Of a DNA stretch of 64,000 nt, positions 1 through 7,473 are shown piece by piece. The translations under genes were made by a program, and so were the position numbers. Each line of letters begins with the position of its first letter. The first letter of the stretch is position 1. Where the stretch lies: positions 22,966-86,965 of the forward strand of contig NZ_QRGR01000027.1 of assembly GCF_003367245.1 (NCBI RefSeq), read 5' to 3'. The notes under the pieces were generated by a model. It had not been told where the DNA came from and made no database searches. It saw nothing but the letters and a program-made list of their open reading frames with translations. The stretch comes from Pontibacter diazotrophicus. Lineage in GTDB: Bacteria > Bacteroidota > Bacteroidia > Cytophagales > Hymenobacteraceae.

Positions 1-168
1 GTAAGCTTTCTCTTCGTCGGCATGGTTGGTGCGGTGCGAGAGCATGGTAGATATCAACTCGTGCATTGGGTCGCGCCGGCTATTCAGTGTTAGGCGCTTG
101 TAGGCCTCGTTCAGCAACTCGTGCGTCATCAGCGTTTTATCTTCCTGGGGCAGTTTGTGAGCATCCAT
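1..168 (-). CDS. Endonuclease III-like DNA glycosylase (5' part only)
   Basis: The gene runs off the left edge, so only the first 56 residues are visible, from the ATG at 166-168. They include RDPMHELISTMLSHRTN followed by an acidic DEEKAY stretch. This resembles the N-terminal helix region of the HhH-GPD (endonuclease III) superfamily, where the equivalent segment reads roughly 'LI..lLS.qT.d..v'. Such enzymes remove oxidised pyrimidines or act as base-excision glycosylase/lyases. The catalytic Lys/Asp and any Fe-S cysteines would lie outside the window, so activity cannot be judged. It is divergent from the MBL gene at 416, with about 250 bp between them. Confidence 0.6.
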   Translation of the reverse strand, partial: MDAHKLPQEDKTLMTHELLNEAYKRLTLNSRRDPMHELISTMLSHRTNHADEEKAY

Positions 169-415
169 AGGCTTATACTTATCGGACTTTGATTTACGAC
201 AGTGCCTGTGCCTGTGTTGGTTTTGATATTTCGCAGTCAACGATCATGCAATGCGCAACTGCTGAATACAGTGACTACTGTATTCTATAGGTTTACCTTA
301 AAGTCTTTAACATCCCCATAAAAAATATAACTATATACACAACTATTTTCACCCTTTTCCGCTATATGCTTTAATCTGTTCAATGCAGCCTATGTTGTCA
401 CATTTATAAACTTGT

Positions 416-1105
416 ATGCAAATTAAATTTTTAGGGACAGGCGGAGCATTTGATACCGACTATCGCAACTCGGCTGCTTTGCTGGAATTCCGGGATATCA
501 ACTTACTGATTGATTGTGGGTTTACCGTGTTCCCAACGCTGGTAGAGAAGAATCTGACACAGAAGATAGATCATATCGTACTCACACACTTACACAACGA
601 CCACTGCGGCAGCCTGGCAAACCTGCTCCTCTACAAACACATTGTGGAGAAGAGCAAACGCCCCATTATACTTTACCCTTCAGAGCAGTTTAAGCAGCAG
701 CTTTACAAATTTTTGGAACTACAGGTAAAAGATCCGGATAAATATGCAGAATTCGTGCCCCTCGATCAGGTAGAGGGCATTATATCCATTGACACCTACG
801 GCCAGCACTCGGAGGGCCTGCAGACTTACGCTTATATTTTTGATAATGAGAGCCGCATTGTATACTCCGGAGACTTAAGTAAACCGGAAGTGCTTTTTGA
901 AAAATTAGAGCGGCTACCGGGGAAAAAGACAAGCGTATTCCACGACATTACCTTTAACTCCGATAACACCGGCCACACCTACTATAAGAAGTTGCTGCCT
1001 TACATAAACGGCATTGACATGTACGGTTACCACTGCGATCCCACCCAAAGCCCCCAAGACAATCCTATCAGGCTGGTATTCTACGAAAAGGCGCTGATGG
1101 CGTAA
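416..1105 (+). CDS. Metallo-beta-lactamase-fold hydrolase
   Basis: A 229-residue cytosolic protein with the metal-binding signature THLHNDHCG at about residues 57-65. A later Asp in YSGDLSKPE and a C-terminal His in YHCD complete a plausible two-metal site. The N-terminus (FLGTGGAFDTDYRNSA) resembles the RNase Z/cyclic phosphodiesterase-like branch of the superfamily, which opens with 'lGTggg.p...r..s'. The protein is shorter than RNase Z (about 300) and lacks its flexible arm, so tRNA processing is not implied. No signal peptide is seen. The substrate cannot be assigned from sequence. It stands alone, with its ATG at 416 after an AT-rich leader. Confidence 0.8.
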   Translation: MQIKFLGTGGAFDTDYRNSAALLEFRDINLLIDCGFTVFPTLVEKNLTQKIDHIVLTHLHNDHCGSLANLLLYKHIVEKSKRPIILYPSEQFKQQLYKFLELQVKDPDKYAEFVPLDQVEGIISIDTYGQHSEGLQTYAYIFDNESRIVYSGDLSKPEVLFEKLERLPGKKTSVFHDITFNSDNTGHTYYKKLLPYINGIDMYGYHCDPTQSPQDNPIRLVFYEKALMA

Positions 1106-1324
1106 CTACGGCTACTATCAAACTCCTAATTGCCTTCAACATTCCTTCTCCCTTTTCAGGCGCATAAAACAAATTGCTGTTGCTGCTTTACGGAGTGTTG
1201 TTAAAATTAAAATGCCGGATATACAGCATGTTATGCTTTGAAAGCTTTGTACACTTAAACCTATCTTGCGCTTAAAGGTTAACGCTGCAGAACAAAAATC
1301 TTCTGCCTGAAGTACCATGTAACC

Positions 1325-1957
1325 ATGACCGCAAGACCAGATGCCAAAAGGCCATACCTGAGCCAGCCCCTGCATATACTCTATAGCCTGCTGTTTGCCG
1401 GGTTCTGGGTTTACACAGGGCTTACCACGCCTGACCTGGTAAACTGGTTGCTGGAAAACACACTCACGCTATCCCTGATCATTTTTCTGGTGGCGTTTTA
1501 CAATATCTTTCGCTTCTCGGATACCAGCTACACGCTTATATTCCTGTTCCTGTTGCTGCATGTGTATGGCAGCCAGTATCAGTATGCTGAGAATCCGTTT
1601 GGTGAGTGGCTTAAAGAACAATTCGGCTTTCAACGAAACCACTATGACAGGTTAGTGCACCTTGGTTTTGGCCTCCTGCTGGCTTATCCCATGCATGAGG
1701 TGCTGGCCTACGGCTTTAAAATCAAGCCTTACTGGTTGACTTTCCTGATGCCGGTAGAGTTTATATTATCTCTGAGTGCCCTCTATGAGATAGTGGAGTG
1801 GCTTGTTGCCGATGTGGCGTTTAGTGGTACTGAGCAGGGCATGGATTTCCTGGGGATGCAGGGAGACATCTGGGATGCTCAGAAAGACATTGCCTTAGCA
1901 TTTGTGGGTGGCATAGTAGCGATGGGAGTAGCATTTGCCCTGAAGCGCCGGCGGTAA
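1325..1957 (+). CDS. DUF2238/YjdF-type inner-membrane protein
   Basis: A 210-residue polytopic membrane protein with about six hydrophobic segments. Charged and polar motifs typical of the YjdF (DUF2238) family are visible: HYDRLVHLGFGLLLAYP around residue 105, ALYEIVEWL around 150, and GMQGDIWDAQKDIALAFVG near the C-terminus. The His, Glu and Asp residues in these helices are the conserved ones of the family. The function of the family is unknown to me; VanZ-like or phosphatase-like roles have been suggested for relatives. The gene appears monocistronic, 219 bp after the MBL gene, and nothing in its context suggests a pathway. Confidence 0.75.
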   Translation: MTARPDAKRPYLSQPLHILYSLLFAGFWVYTGLTTPDLVNWLLENTLTLSLIIFLVAFYNIFRFSDTSYTLIFLFLLLHVYGSQYQYAENPFGEWLKEQFGFQRNHYDRLVHLGFGLLLAYPMHEVLAYGFKIKPYWLTFLMPVEFILSLSALYEIVEWLVADVAFSGTEQGMDFLGMQGDIWDAQKDIALAFVGGIVAMGVAFALKRRR

Positions 1958-2016
1958 CTGAAAGAAATGCTCTGAATGGCTGCAAGCATTCTAACAGCTG
2001 TCACTCAAAAAAGCAA

Positions 2017-2151
2017 TTACTTAATCTCTGCGGCTGTACCTTTTCCTGTGCTGGTAATTACAGAGGCTTTGTCCACCAGCCGTTCGCAGGCGCTAAAAAA
2101 GGCGGTGATCAACAGGCTCAGGAGAGCCATGTATAAGAATTTCTTAATCAT
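2017..2151 (-). CDS. Small lipoprotein, 44 residues
   Basis: Reading the minus strand from the ATG at 2149-2151 to the TAA at 2017-2019 gives 44 codons without interruption. The product has a basic start (MIKK), a hydrophobic stretch and a good lipobox, FFSAC, with the modified Cys at residue 22. About 22 polar residues follow (ERLVDKASVITS and on). This is the architecture of very small lipoproteins such as entericidins, but I see no specific entericidin match. The gene stands between the YjdF-type gene and the OmpA-like pair, transcribed in the same direction as the OmpA genes but separated from them by a terminator. Function is unknown. The coding call rests on signal-peptide quality alone. 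Confidence 0.5.
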   Translation of the reverse strand: MIKKFLYMALLSLLITAFFSACERLVDKASVITSTGKGTAAEIK

Positions 2152-2347
2152 ACTTTCAGTTAGCCTATATACTTAATTTTTCTGCCAAGCTACAGCGCGT
2201 GCTACTGCCAACAGGCTTCCATCAGCTTCCGGTAAGCAGGCTGAATGCATCACAAAAATAACTTCATCAGAGCTTACAATCATTTCTTACGGCCGGAAAA
2301 ATATATATCTCAACCATACTTTTGCCAAGTTCATGGCTGTAAAAAAA

Positions 2348-2373
2348 GCCAGCCGCACATAAGTGCGGCTGGC
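2348..2373 (-). terminator. Intrinsic terminator of the distal OmpA-like gene
   Basis: Eleven-base perfect arms (GCCAGCCGCAC and its complement) enclose the loop ATAA. On the minus strand the stem is followed by seven T residues (2347-2341), 25 bp after the stop codon at 2398. Confidence 0.9.
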
Positions 2374-2397
2374 AGAAAATCAAATATCAGATTGTTA

Positions 2398-3111
2398 TTA
2401 CAACTCGCCTCGTTCAGCGGCTTTCTTCATTTCCTCGCTTGCAAAAATAGCTATCTCTACACGGCGGTTCTCACGGCGGCCAGCTTCAGTAGTGTTGTCG
2501 GCAACCGGCTGGTCAAAGGCATATCCCTGCGTGGTCATACGGCTACGATCAACACCCAAAGAGGCGGCATAGTCTGCTACAGCCTGGGCACGGCGCTCAG
2601 ATAATGGCTGGTTAATTTCACGTGAACCGGTATTGTCTGTATGGCCTTCTATCACAATGTTCGTGTCCGGATACTTCTTCAGTGTTTCGGCAAGCTTTGT
2701 GATTTCTGTTCGGGCAGCTGGCTGTAACTGCGCAGAGTTCGTCTGGAACAGGATACCAGAATCAAACGTAACCTTGATACCTTCACCAACGCGCTCTACT
2801 TCCGCATTCTCCAGGTCGCGTTCCAATTCCTCGGCCTGCTTATCCATACGCCGGCCGATGACGGCACCCGTGGCTCCACCCACTGCGGCACCAATAATAG
2901 CACCTGCAGCTGTGTTACCAGCCACTCTACCAATTACGCCACCTACCACGGCACCAGAACCGGCACCAATCACACCGCCTTTTGTAGTCTTGTTCATTCC
3001 GTCGTTATCAGAGGCAGTACCAGCCTGCTGGCTGGAGGTACAGGAGGTAGATAAAAAGCCAAGCATGGCAAATATCGAAAGGTAAATTCTCAGGTTTTTC
3101 ATGTTCTTCAT
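2398..3111 (-). CDS. OmpA-family lipoprotein with glycine-zipper segment (copy 1)
   Basis: From the ATG at 3111 the product has 237 residues. It has a lipoprotein signal with lipobox LSTSC (Cys24). A glycine-zipper stretch rich in GAxxG follows, at about residues 50-90. A C-terminal OmpA/Pal-type peptidoglycan-binding domain has the motif IEGHTDNTG followed by LSERRAQAV. The Asp and Arg that hold meso-diaminopimelate in this family are present. The role is probably anchoring the outer membrane to peptidoglycan, with the zipper possibly inserting in membrane. A longer reading frame from TTG at 3135 exists, but the signal peptide fits the ATG at 3111 or 3102. It is the downstream partner of a close paralogue at 3393-4142, 281 bp away. 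Confidence 0.9.
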   Translation of the reverse strand: MKNMKNLRIYLSIFAMLGFLSTSCTSSQQAGTASDNDGMNKTTKGGVIGAGSGAVVGGVIGRVAGNTAAGAIIGAAVGGATGAVIGRRMDKQAEELERDLENAEVERVGEGIKVTFDSGILFQTNSAQLQPAARTEITKLAETLKKYPDTNIVIEGHTDNTGSREINQPLSERRAQAVADYAASLGVDRSRMTTQGYAFDQPVADNTTEAGRRENRRVEIAIFASEEMKKAAERGEL

Positions 3112-3392
3112 TTTTGTAAATTTTATGAACCGCAAAGTCCAGTGGTAAATATTACTCTTACTCTCTTAAAATGTTCGGTTTCTACAAGTCCCCTCTCCCC
3201 GTCAATCAGCACTTAAACGGCTGTGCAGCCCAAAGGTTTGTGTTTCGCACGTTTATGTATCCATTATTTAACGTTCCCTGTATTGTCAGGTTTTAGGGAA
3301 TAATGGCTCCACAGGCAAGAGGGGCAGAAGAAGCAGCGCCAGCCTGCGCTAAACGGACGCTCCTCAATAAAAGCAGGGAGTTATAGCTGCTC

Positions 3393-4142
3393 TTAAAGTG
3401 CACCAGTCTCGGCGGCTTGCTTTAATTCTTCGTTGGCCACAATGATGATTTCTACACGGCGGTTCTGCTGGCGGCCTTCTACCGTTGTGTTATCAGCAAT
3501 CGGCTGGTCAAAGCTGTAGCCTTTCGCCTGCAAGCGACCATTTTCTACACCTAAGCTACGGGCATAAGAGGCCACTGCCTCCGCACGGCGCTCCGACAGC
3601 CGCTGGTTGAGGTCGTAAGAACCGGTGTTGTCTGTGTGTCCCTCAATGATAACATTCGTGCCATTATAGTCTTTCAGCGTTTTTGCCAGTTTATCGATAT
3701 CTCGCTTTGCATTAGGGCTCAGTTCTGCAGAATTCACCTGGAAAAGGATACCGGAGTCAAAATTCACACGGATGGCTTCGCCTACGCGCTCTACTTTAGC
3801 ACCTTCCATGGTCTTCTCCAGTTCTTCCGCCTGCTTATCCATACGTCGGCCGATCACGGCACCTGTGGCACCACCTACGGCCGCACCTACAATGGCACCA
3901 GCGGCAGTATTACCTAATCTGTTACCAATCAAACCACCAATCACGGCGCCACCACCGGCTCCGATTATACCGCCTTTTGTGGTTTTCTTCATGCCGGGCT
4001 TGTCGGCTTCCTGCTCAGCGGTTTTGGCTTGTGTCGTTGTTTCGTAATCGCCTGAGCCCGCTACTGGCGCCGTAGACTGGCACGAGCTAAACAGCAGGGT
4101 TGCGGCTAAAAATGAGCTAAGGGATAAATTTAATAGTTTCAT
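3393..4142 (-). CDS. OmpA-family lipoprotein with glycine-zipper segment (copy 2)
   Basis: A 249-residue paralogue of the neighbouring OmpA-like protein with the same order of parts. These are the lipobox LFSSC (Cys21), a linker, a glycine-zipper segment that is nearly the same in both copies (AVGGATGAVIGRRMDKQAEE), and an OmpA domain with IEGHTDNTGSYDLNQ and LSERRAEAV. The match extends through the whole mature protein, so this is a tandem duplication. The two diverge mainly in the signal peptide and linker. The start codon is the ATG at 4140-4142. A perfect 15-bp inverted repeat lies 45-81 bp upstream and could be an operator or a 5'-UTR hairpin. Confidence 0.9.
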   Translation of the reverse strand: MKLLNLSLSSFLAATLLFSSCQSTAPVAGSGDYETTTQAKTAEQEADKPGMKKTTKGGIIGAGGGAVIGGLIGNRLGNTAAGAIVGAAVGGATGAVIGRRMDKQAEELEKTMEGAKVERVGEAIRVNFDSGILFQVNSAELSPNAKRDIDKLAKTLKDYNGTNVIIEGHTDNTGSYDLNQRLSERRAEAVASYARSLGVENGRLQAKGYSFDQPIADNTTVEGRQQNRRVEIIIVANEELKQAAETGAL

Positions 4143-4186
4143 TGTCTGTACTGTAAAATTTTGGCTAATATGTTAGTTGTTGAAAT

Positions 4187-4223
4187 GTTCTTAATTGATG
4201 AAGCATGCTCATCAATTAAGAAC
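4187..4223. repeat. Perfect 15-bp inverted repeat upstream of OmpA-like copy 2
   Basis: The arms GTTCTTAATTGATGA (4187-4201) and its exact complement (4209-4223) flank the 7-base spacer AGCATGC. The repeat lies 45 bp upstream of the start codon at 4142 and is AT-rich with no T-run, so it looks more like a dimeric operator or UTR hairpin than a terminator. Confidence 0.7.
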
Positions 4224-4318
4224 AACTCTCATGCCAAAACGTAACAAACCCGGCTATTAATATTTACCTGATTATATATTTTTCAGCTCTTATAAATGAA
4301 ATTGCTATATCTATCTGT

Positions 4319-4364
4319 AAATCAGCGGGGCCTGCTATAAAAGTATAGCAGGCCCCGCTGATTT
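4319..4364 (-). terminator. Long-stem terminator after accD
   Basis: A 21-bp perfect stem (arms 4319-4339 and 4344-4364, core CAGCGGGGCCTGC) with the loop AAAG lies 18 bp beyond the accD stop codon. AT-rich flanks on both sides would let it act in either direction. Confidence 0.8.
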
Positions 4365-4381
4365 ATTTTTAAACCAACATA

Positions 4382-5281
4382 CTAGGATGCCTGTGCGGCT
4401 TTGCGCTTTTTAGGCTTTTCGCTTTTTGGCGCCTCCTTTGGCAGCACCATGGTCAGCAGGTCTGTCAGCTTTTGCTTCATTGCCTTACGGTCTACTATAA
4501 AATCAAGGAAGCCGTGCTCTAACACAAACTCAGCACTCTGGAAGCCTTTTGGCAGGTCTTTGCCAATTGTTTCTTTAATCACGCGCGGGCCGGCAAAGCC
4601 AATCAGCGCACCGGGTTCTGCAATATTGAAATCACCTAACATAGCATAGGAGGCCGTTACACCACCTGTTGTCGGATCAGTTAGCAGGGAAATGTAAGGC
4701 AACCCTTCCTCCGACAAAAGCGCCAGCTTTGCCGATGTTTTCGCCATCTGCATCAAGGAAAAACCGGCTTCCATCATACGCGCACCACCTGACTTGGAAA
4801 TCATCAGGAACGGGGTGCGGTTCTGCCGGGCATGGTCTATGGCGCGGGCAATTTTCTCACCTACCACCGAGCCCATCGATCCGCCGATAAAGGCAAAGTC
4901 CATACTGGCGATGGTAATGTCCTGGCCGTTTATTTTACCGTAGGCTGTGCGAACGGCATCTTTTAAACCTGTTTTCTTTTCTGTGGCTGCAATGCGCTGC
5001 GGGTATGGCTTCGAGTCTGTAAAATCAAGTGGGTCACCAGAAGTGAGGTTCTCGTCCATCTCCGTAAACTCGTTGTCATCAAACAGAATGGCAAAGTACT
5101 CTTTAGAACCAATTCGGTCATGGTAATCGCACTTCACGCAGGTGTGCATGTTCTTACGGTGCTCGGCCATGCTGGTAACTGCTTTGCATTCGGAGCATTT
5201 GTACCACAACCCATCCGGCGTCTCCTTCTTCTCCTCTGTGGGCGTGTGAATTCCTTTTTCAACTCTTTTAAACCAAGGCAT
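4382..5281 (-). CDS. accD: Acetyl-CoA carboxylase carboxyltransferase subunit beta
   Basis: A 299-residue protein starting MPWFKR, the usual AccD opening. A four-cysteine zinc ribbon is visible (Cys29, Cys32, Cys48, Cys51). The crotonase-fold carboxyltransferase core follows, with GGSMGSVVGEKIARA, SGGARMMEAGFSLMQM and DPTTGGVTASYAMLGD, and a Lys/Ala-rich tail ends the protein. With AccA it moves the carboxyl group from biotin on BCCP to acetyl-CoA, giving malonyl-CoA for fatty acid synthesis. AccA is not in the window. The reading frame can be extended to a TTG at 5290, but the ATGs at 5284 and 5281 fit the family better. It is separated from fbaB upstream by a terminator, so it probably has its own promoter. 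Confidence 0.97.
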   Translation of the reverse strand: MPWFKRVEKGIHTPTEEKKETPDGLWYKCSECKAVTSMAEHRKNMHTCVKCDYHDRIGSKEYFAILFDDNEFTEMDENLTSGDPLDFTDSKPYPQRIAATEKKTGLKDAVRTAYGKINGQDITIASMDFAFIGGSMGSVVGEKIARAIDHARQNRTPFLMISKSGGARMMEAGFSLMQMAKTSAKLALLSEEGLPYISLLTDPTTGGVTASYAMLGDFNIAEPGALIGFAGPRVIKETIGKDLPKGFQSAEFVLEHGFLDFIVDRKAMKQKLTDLLTMVLPKEAPKSEKPKKRKAAQAS

Positions 5282-5358
5282 CATAGACAAAAGCGTGCTT
5301 GCAGCACTTTTAAATGTTGGGTACTATTTCTTTGCCAGGCAGCAAAGTGTAAAAAACA

Positions 5359-5407
5359 TAGCCTGCCCCAATCCTTCCCTCACAGAGGCTTCAGGAGAGG
5401 CAGGCTA
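5359..5407 (-). terminator. Terminator after fbaB
   Basis: The arms TAGCCTGCC (5359-5367) and its complement (5399-5407) enclose a long partly paired loop. On the minus strand they are followed by a run of six T residues. The terminator separates fbaB from accD. Confidence 0.7.
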
Positions 5408-5442
5408 CAAAAATATATAATAATCAGCAGTTGTGCTACAAA

Positions 5443-6501
5443 TTATGCCACTGTAATCTCTTTTGCCAGATACACGTCCTGAACCGCATGTAACAGCTCC
5501 ACGCCTTCTGTAAATTCTCTCTGGAAAGCCCTTCGGCCCATAATAAGGCCCGTACCGCCCGCCCGCTTGTTGATAACGGCGGTTCGCAGCGACTGCTGCA
5601 AATCAGACTCCCCCTGCGACTCGCCACCTGAATTGATAAGGCCGGCGCGGCCCATGTAGCAGTTTGCCACCTGGTAACGGCAGAGGTCGATGGGGTTGTC
5701 GGTGCTCAGTTCGGTATACATTCTTTTATCAGACTTAGAGAAGTTGACAGCGGTGAAGCCTCCATTGGTTTCCGGCAGTTTCTGCTTGATGATATCCGCC
5801 TGGATGGTTACCCCGAGGTGGTTGGCCTGGCCTGTAAGGTCTGCAGCTACATGATAATCCGTTCCGTCTTTTTTAAAAGCACTGTTGCGGGTATAGCACC
5901 ACAGAATGGTGGCCATGCCTAACTGGTGCGCCCGCTCAAAAGCCTCTGCTACCTCTATAATTTGCCGCGACGATTCTTCGGAGCCGAAATAGATAGTGGC
6001 ACCCACGGCTGCCGCACCTAAATTCCAGGCCTCATCCACAGAGCCAAACATAATCTGGTTGTACTTGGAAGGGTAAGTCAGCAGTTCGTTGTGGTTGATC
6101 TTCACAATAAACGGAATCTTATGGGCATACTTCCGCGACATCATTGCCAGGTTACCAAAAGTAGTGGCTACCCCATTACAGCCACCTTCTATCGCCAGCT
6201 TCAGAATATTTTCCGGGTCAAAGTAAATAGGATTTGGGGCAAAGGAAGCGCCTGCTGTATGCTCGATGCCCTGGTCGATGGGCAGAATAGAGATAAAACC
6301 GGTGCCCCCGAGGCGGCCATGGTCAAACAGTTGCTGCAGGTTGCGCAGCACCTGCGGACTGCGATTGGTCTGGGCAAAAATCCTGTCTACAAAATCAGGC
6401 CCAGGCAAATGCAGCTGCTCTTTCCTGAAGGTTTTGCTTTCATGCAGTAAAAGGTTATCCGCATCCTGACCAAGAGTCGAAACAATATCATCGTATGTCA
6501 T
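5443..6501 (-). CDS. fbaB: Class I fructose-bisphosphate aldolase, DhnA/FbaB type
   Basis: A 352-residue protein of the archaeal-type class I aldolase family, which cleaves fructose 1,6-bisphosphate to two triose phosphates through a Schiff base. Visible landmarks are SILPIDQGIEH (71-81), the barrel strand PFIVKINHNE (about 130-139), the segment VGATIYFGSEES, and QADIIKQKL with Lys239 as the likely Schiff-base residue. A C-terminal phosphate-binding GGTGLIMGRRAFQR completes the site. No metal-dependent class II motifs are present. The start is the ATG at 6499-6501. The long upstream region (6502-6995) contains several inverted repeats and may hold its control signals. It stands alone between two terminators. 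Confidence 0.93.
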   Translation of the reverse strand: MTYDDIVSTLGQDADNLLLHESKTFRKEQLHLPGPDFVDRIFAQTNRSPQVLRNLQQLFDHGRLGGTGFISILPIDQGIEHTAGASFAPNPIYFDPENILKLAIEGGCNGVATTFGNLAMMSRKYAHKIPFIVKINHNELLTYPSKYNQIMFGSVDEAWNLGAAAVGATIYFGSEESSRQIIEVAEAFERAHQLGMATILWCYTRNSAFKKDGTDYHVAADLTGQANHLGVTIQADIIKQKLPETNGGFTAVNFSKSDKRMYTELSTDNPIDLCRYQVANCYMGRAGLINSGGESQGESDLQQSLRTAVINKRAGGTGLIMGRRAFQREFTEGVELLHAVQDVYLAKEITVA

Positions 6502-6651
6502 CTGTTTTAAATTTTAAATGGAGACACTATGTGGATTAGTGATTACGAATAAAAGAGGTGCTGAGGCATTTATATACAAGAGCGACTCCTGATGGAAGAT
6601 TTTACTTCCGGTTGGTGCAAAGCTGTCTTGTCTGGCCTGTGAGGAAACCTG

Positions 6652-6672
6652 TTTTGAAGGGCTCCTTCAAAA
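6652..6672. promoter_or_regulatory. Perfect 9-bp palindrome upstream of fbaB
   Basis: TTTTGAAGG and its exact complement are separated by GCT, 150 bp before the fbaB start codon. On the minus strand the repeat overlaps a weak -7-like box (TATAAATTTTG), which suggests an operator site. No regulator can be named. Confidence 0.35.
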
Positions 6673-6802
6673 TTTATACTAAGAGCAGCTTAAAAAGTTG
6701 CTCATAAAGAAAACGCCAATTACCTATGCAAAGCACCTGACACAGAGGCTTTCCTGGCAATTATCCTGCTCTGCATAGGTGCCACCTTCTCTATGGGCAA
6801 CA

Positions 6803-6835
6803 AAAAAAGTCCTTCTTGTGGTGAAGGACTTTTTT
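6803..6835. terminator. Bidirectional terminator
   Basis: GTCCTTC (6809-6815) pairs with GAAGGAC (6823-6829), flanked by an A-run on the left and a T-run on the right, so it can work on both strands. It would end minus-strand transcripts from the SnoaL-like gene at 6996. Confidence 0.8.
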
Positions 6836-6995
6836 GCAGGCCAGGAGAAAGAAATAACAACCTTAATCAAAAAGGTCTTATGGCAGTAGGTGGTGTACTT
6901 GCAGCCATATGAAGTACATAAGAGGAGGGATTACTGCCTTCTATCTATGGCACTACTTAAAGGAGGGGTTTTGTTTTTTCCAACCGATGCAGCAA

Positions 6996-7385
6996 TCAAT
7001 GTGCAGTGGCCGCCACCGGGGAACTGCCAATCTGCTGCATCAATGCTACTGTGTCAGCTTGCATCCAGTGGTTGACAATTTTATTGCTTCCTAATTCGTA
7101 AATAACAAAGAGGTCAAAGCTTACTTTCCGACCGGTTGGCGCTATACCGAAAAGTTCCCCTTTATGCTCGGCTTCAACCGTTCCCCGTAAAGCCACTTTG
7201 TTTCCTTCCACAATCATGTCTTTGGGAATTACCTGATAGTTCGGCAGGCTTGCCTCGAAGAGAATGATATGGCCTTTCAACTCAGGGTCGGCAATGTATT
7301 TGTCAATCGTAGCTTCAGATTTGTCCTGGCTTATGGCCTGGAAATACTCCTGCATTAGTCTTTTGCTTTGCTCCGTGGTCATCAT
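6996..7385 (-). CDS. SnoaL-like (NTF2-fold) protein
   Basis: A 129-residue soluble protein of the NTF2-like superfamily, closest in pattern to the SnoaL-like ester cyclase group. It has an N-terminal helix (SKRLMQEYFQAISQDKSEAT), an early YIADPEL segment, central strands (VALRGTVEAEHKGELFGIAPTG) and a terminal KIVNHWMQADTVALMQQIG strand and helix. This domain appears in polyketide cyclases, isomerases and many proteins of unknown substrate, so no reaction is assigned. The start is the ATG at 7385 (a second ATG follows directly). It lies 88 bp downstream of the AraC-type regulator on the same strand and may be its target or co-transcribed with it. Confidence 0.75.
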   Translation of the reverse strand: MMTTEQSKRLMQEYFQAISQDKSEATIDKYIADPELKGHIILFEASLPNYQVIPKDMIVEGNKVALRGTVEAEHKGELFGIAPTGRKVSFDLFVIYELGSNKIVNHWMQADTVALMQQIGSSPVAATAH

Positions 7386-7473
7386 GGCTTGGGTCTCCTT
7401 TTTTTTTACACTGTTTTATTTGAACTAAATTTAGAACTATACTTTTTTTATTTATTGTAAAAAAGGGACATTC

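Larger units (their letters stand above)
6502..6995. other. Gene-free interval with several hairpins, upstream of fbaB
   Basis: I find no convincing coding region in these 494 bases. The interval holds four inverted repeats in a row: 6652-6672 (TTTTGAAGG/CCTTCAAAA), 6683-6703 (GAGCAGCTT with a G-T pair), 6722-6780 (ACCTATGCA/TGCATAGGT) and a terminator at 6803-6835. They could be the fbaB regulatory region on the minus strand, or a structured RNA of about 190 nt on the plus strand that ends at the terminator. I see no good TAnnTTTG promoter for the latter. Confidence 0.5.

Noticed and set aside
1976..2176. 66-codon plus-strand frame after the YjdF-type gene
   Set aside because: It runs opposite the better-supported 44-residue lipoprotein frame and has no features of its own.
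2633..3085. 150-codon frame opposite the first OmpA-like gene
   Set aside because: Antisense to the glycine-zipper segment, so repetitive by composition; no start signal or family.
4319..4364. Long inverted repeat as a possible mobile-element end
   Set aside because: Its position just after accD and hairpin geometry fit a terminator; no target duplication or transposase is seen.
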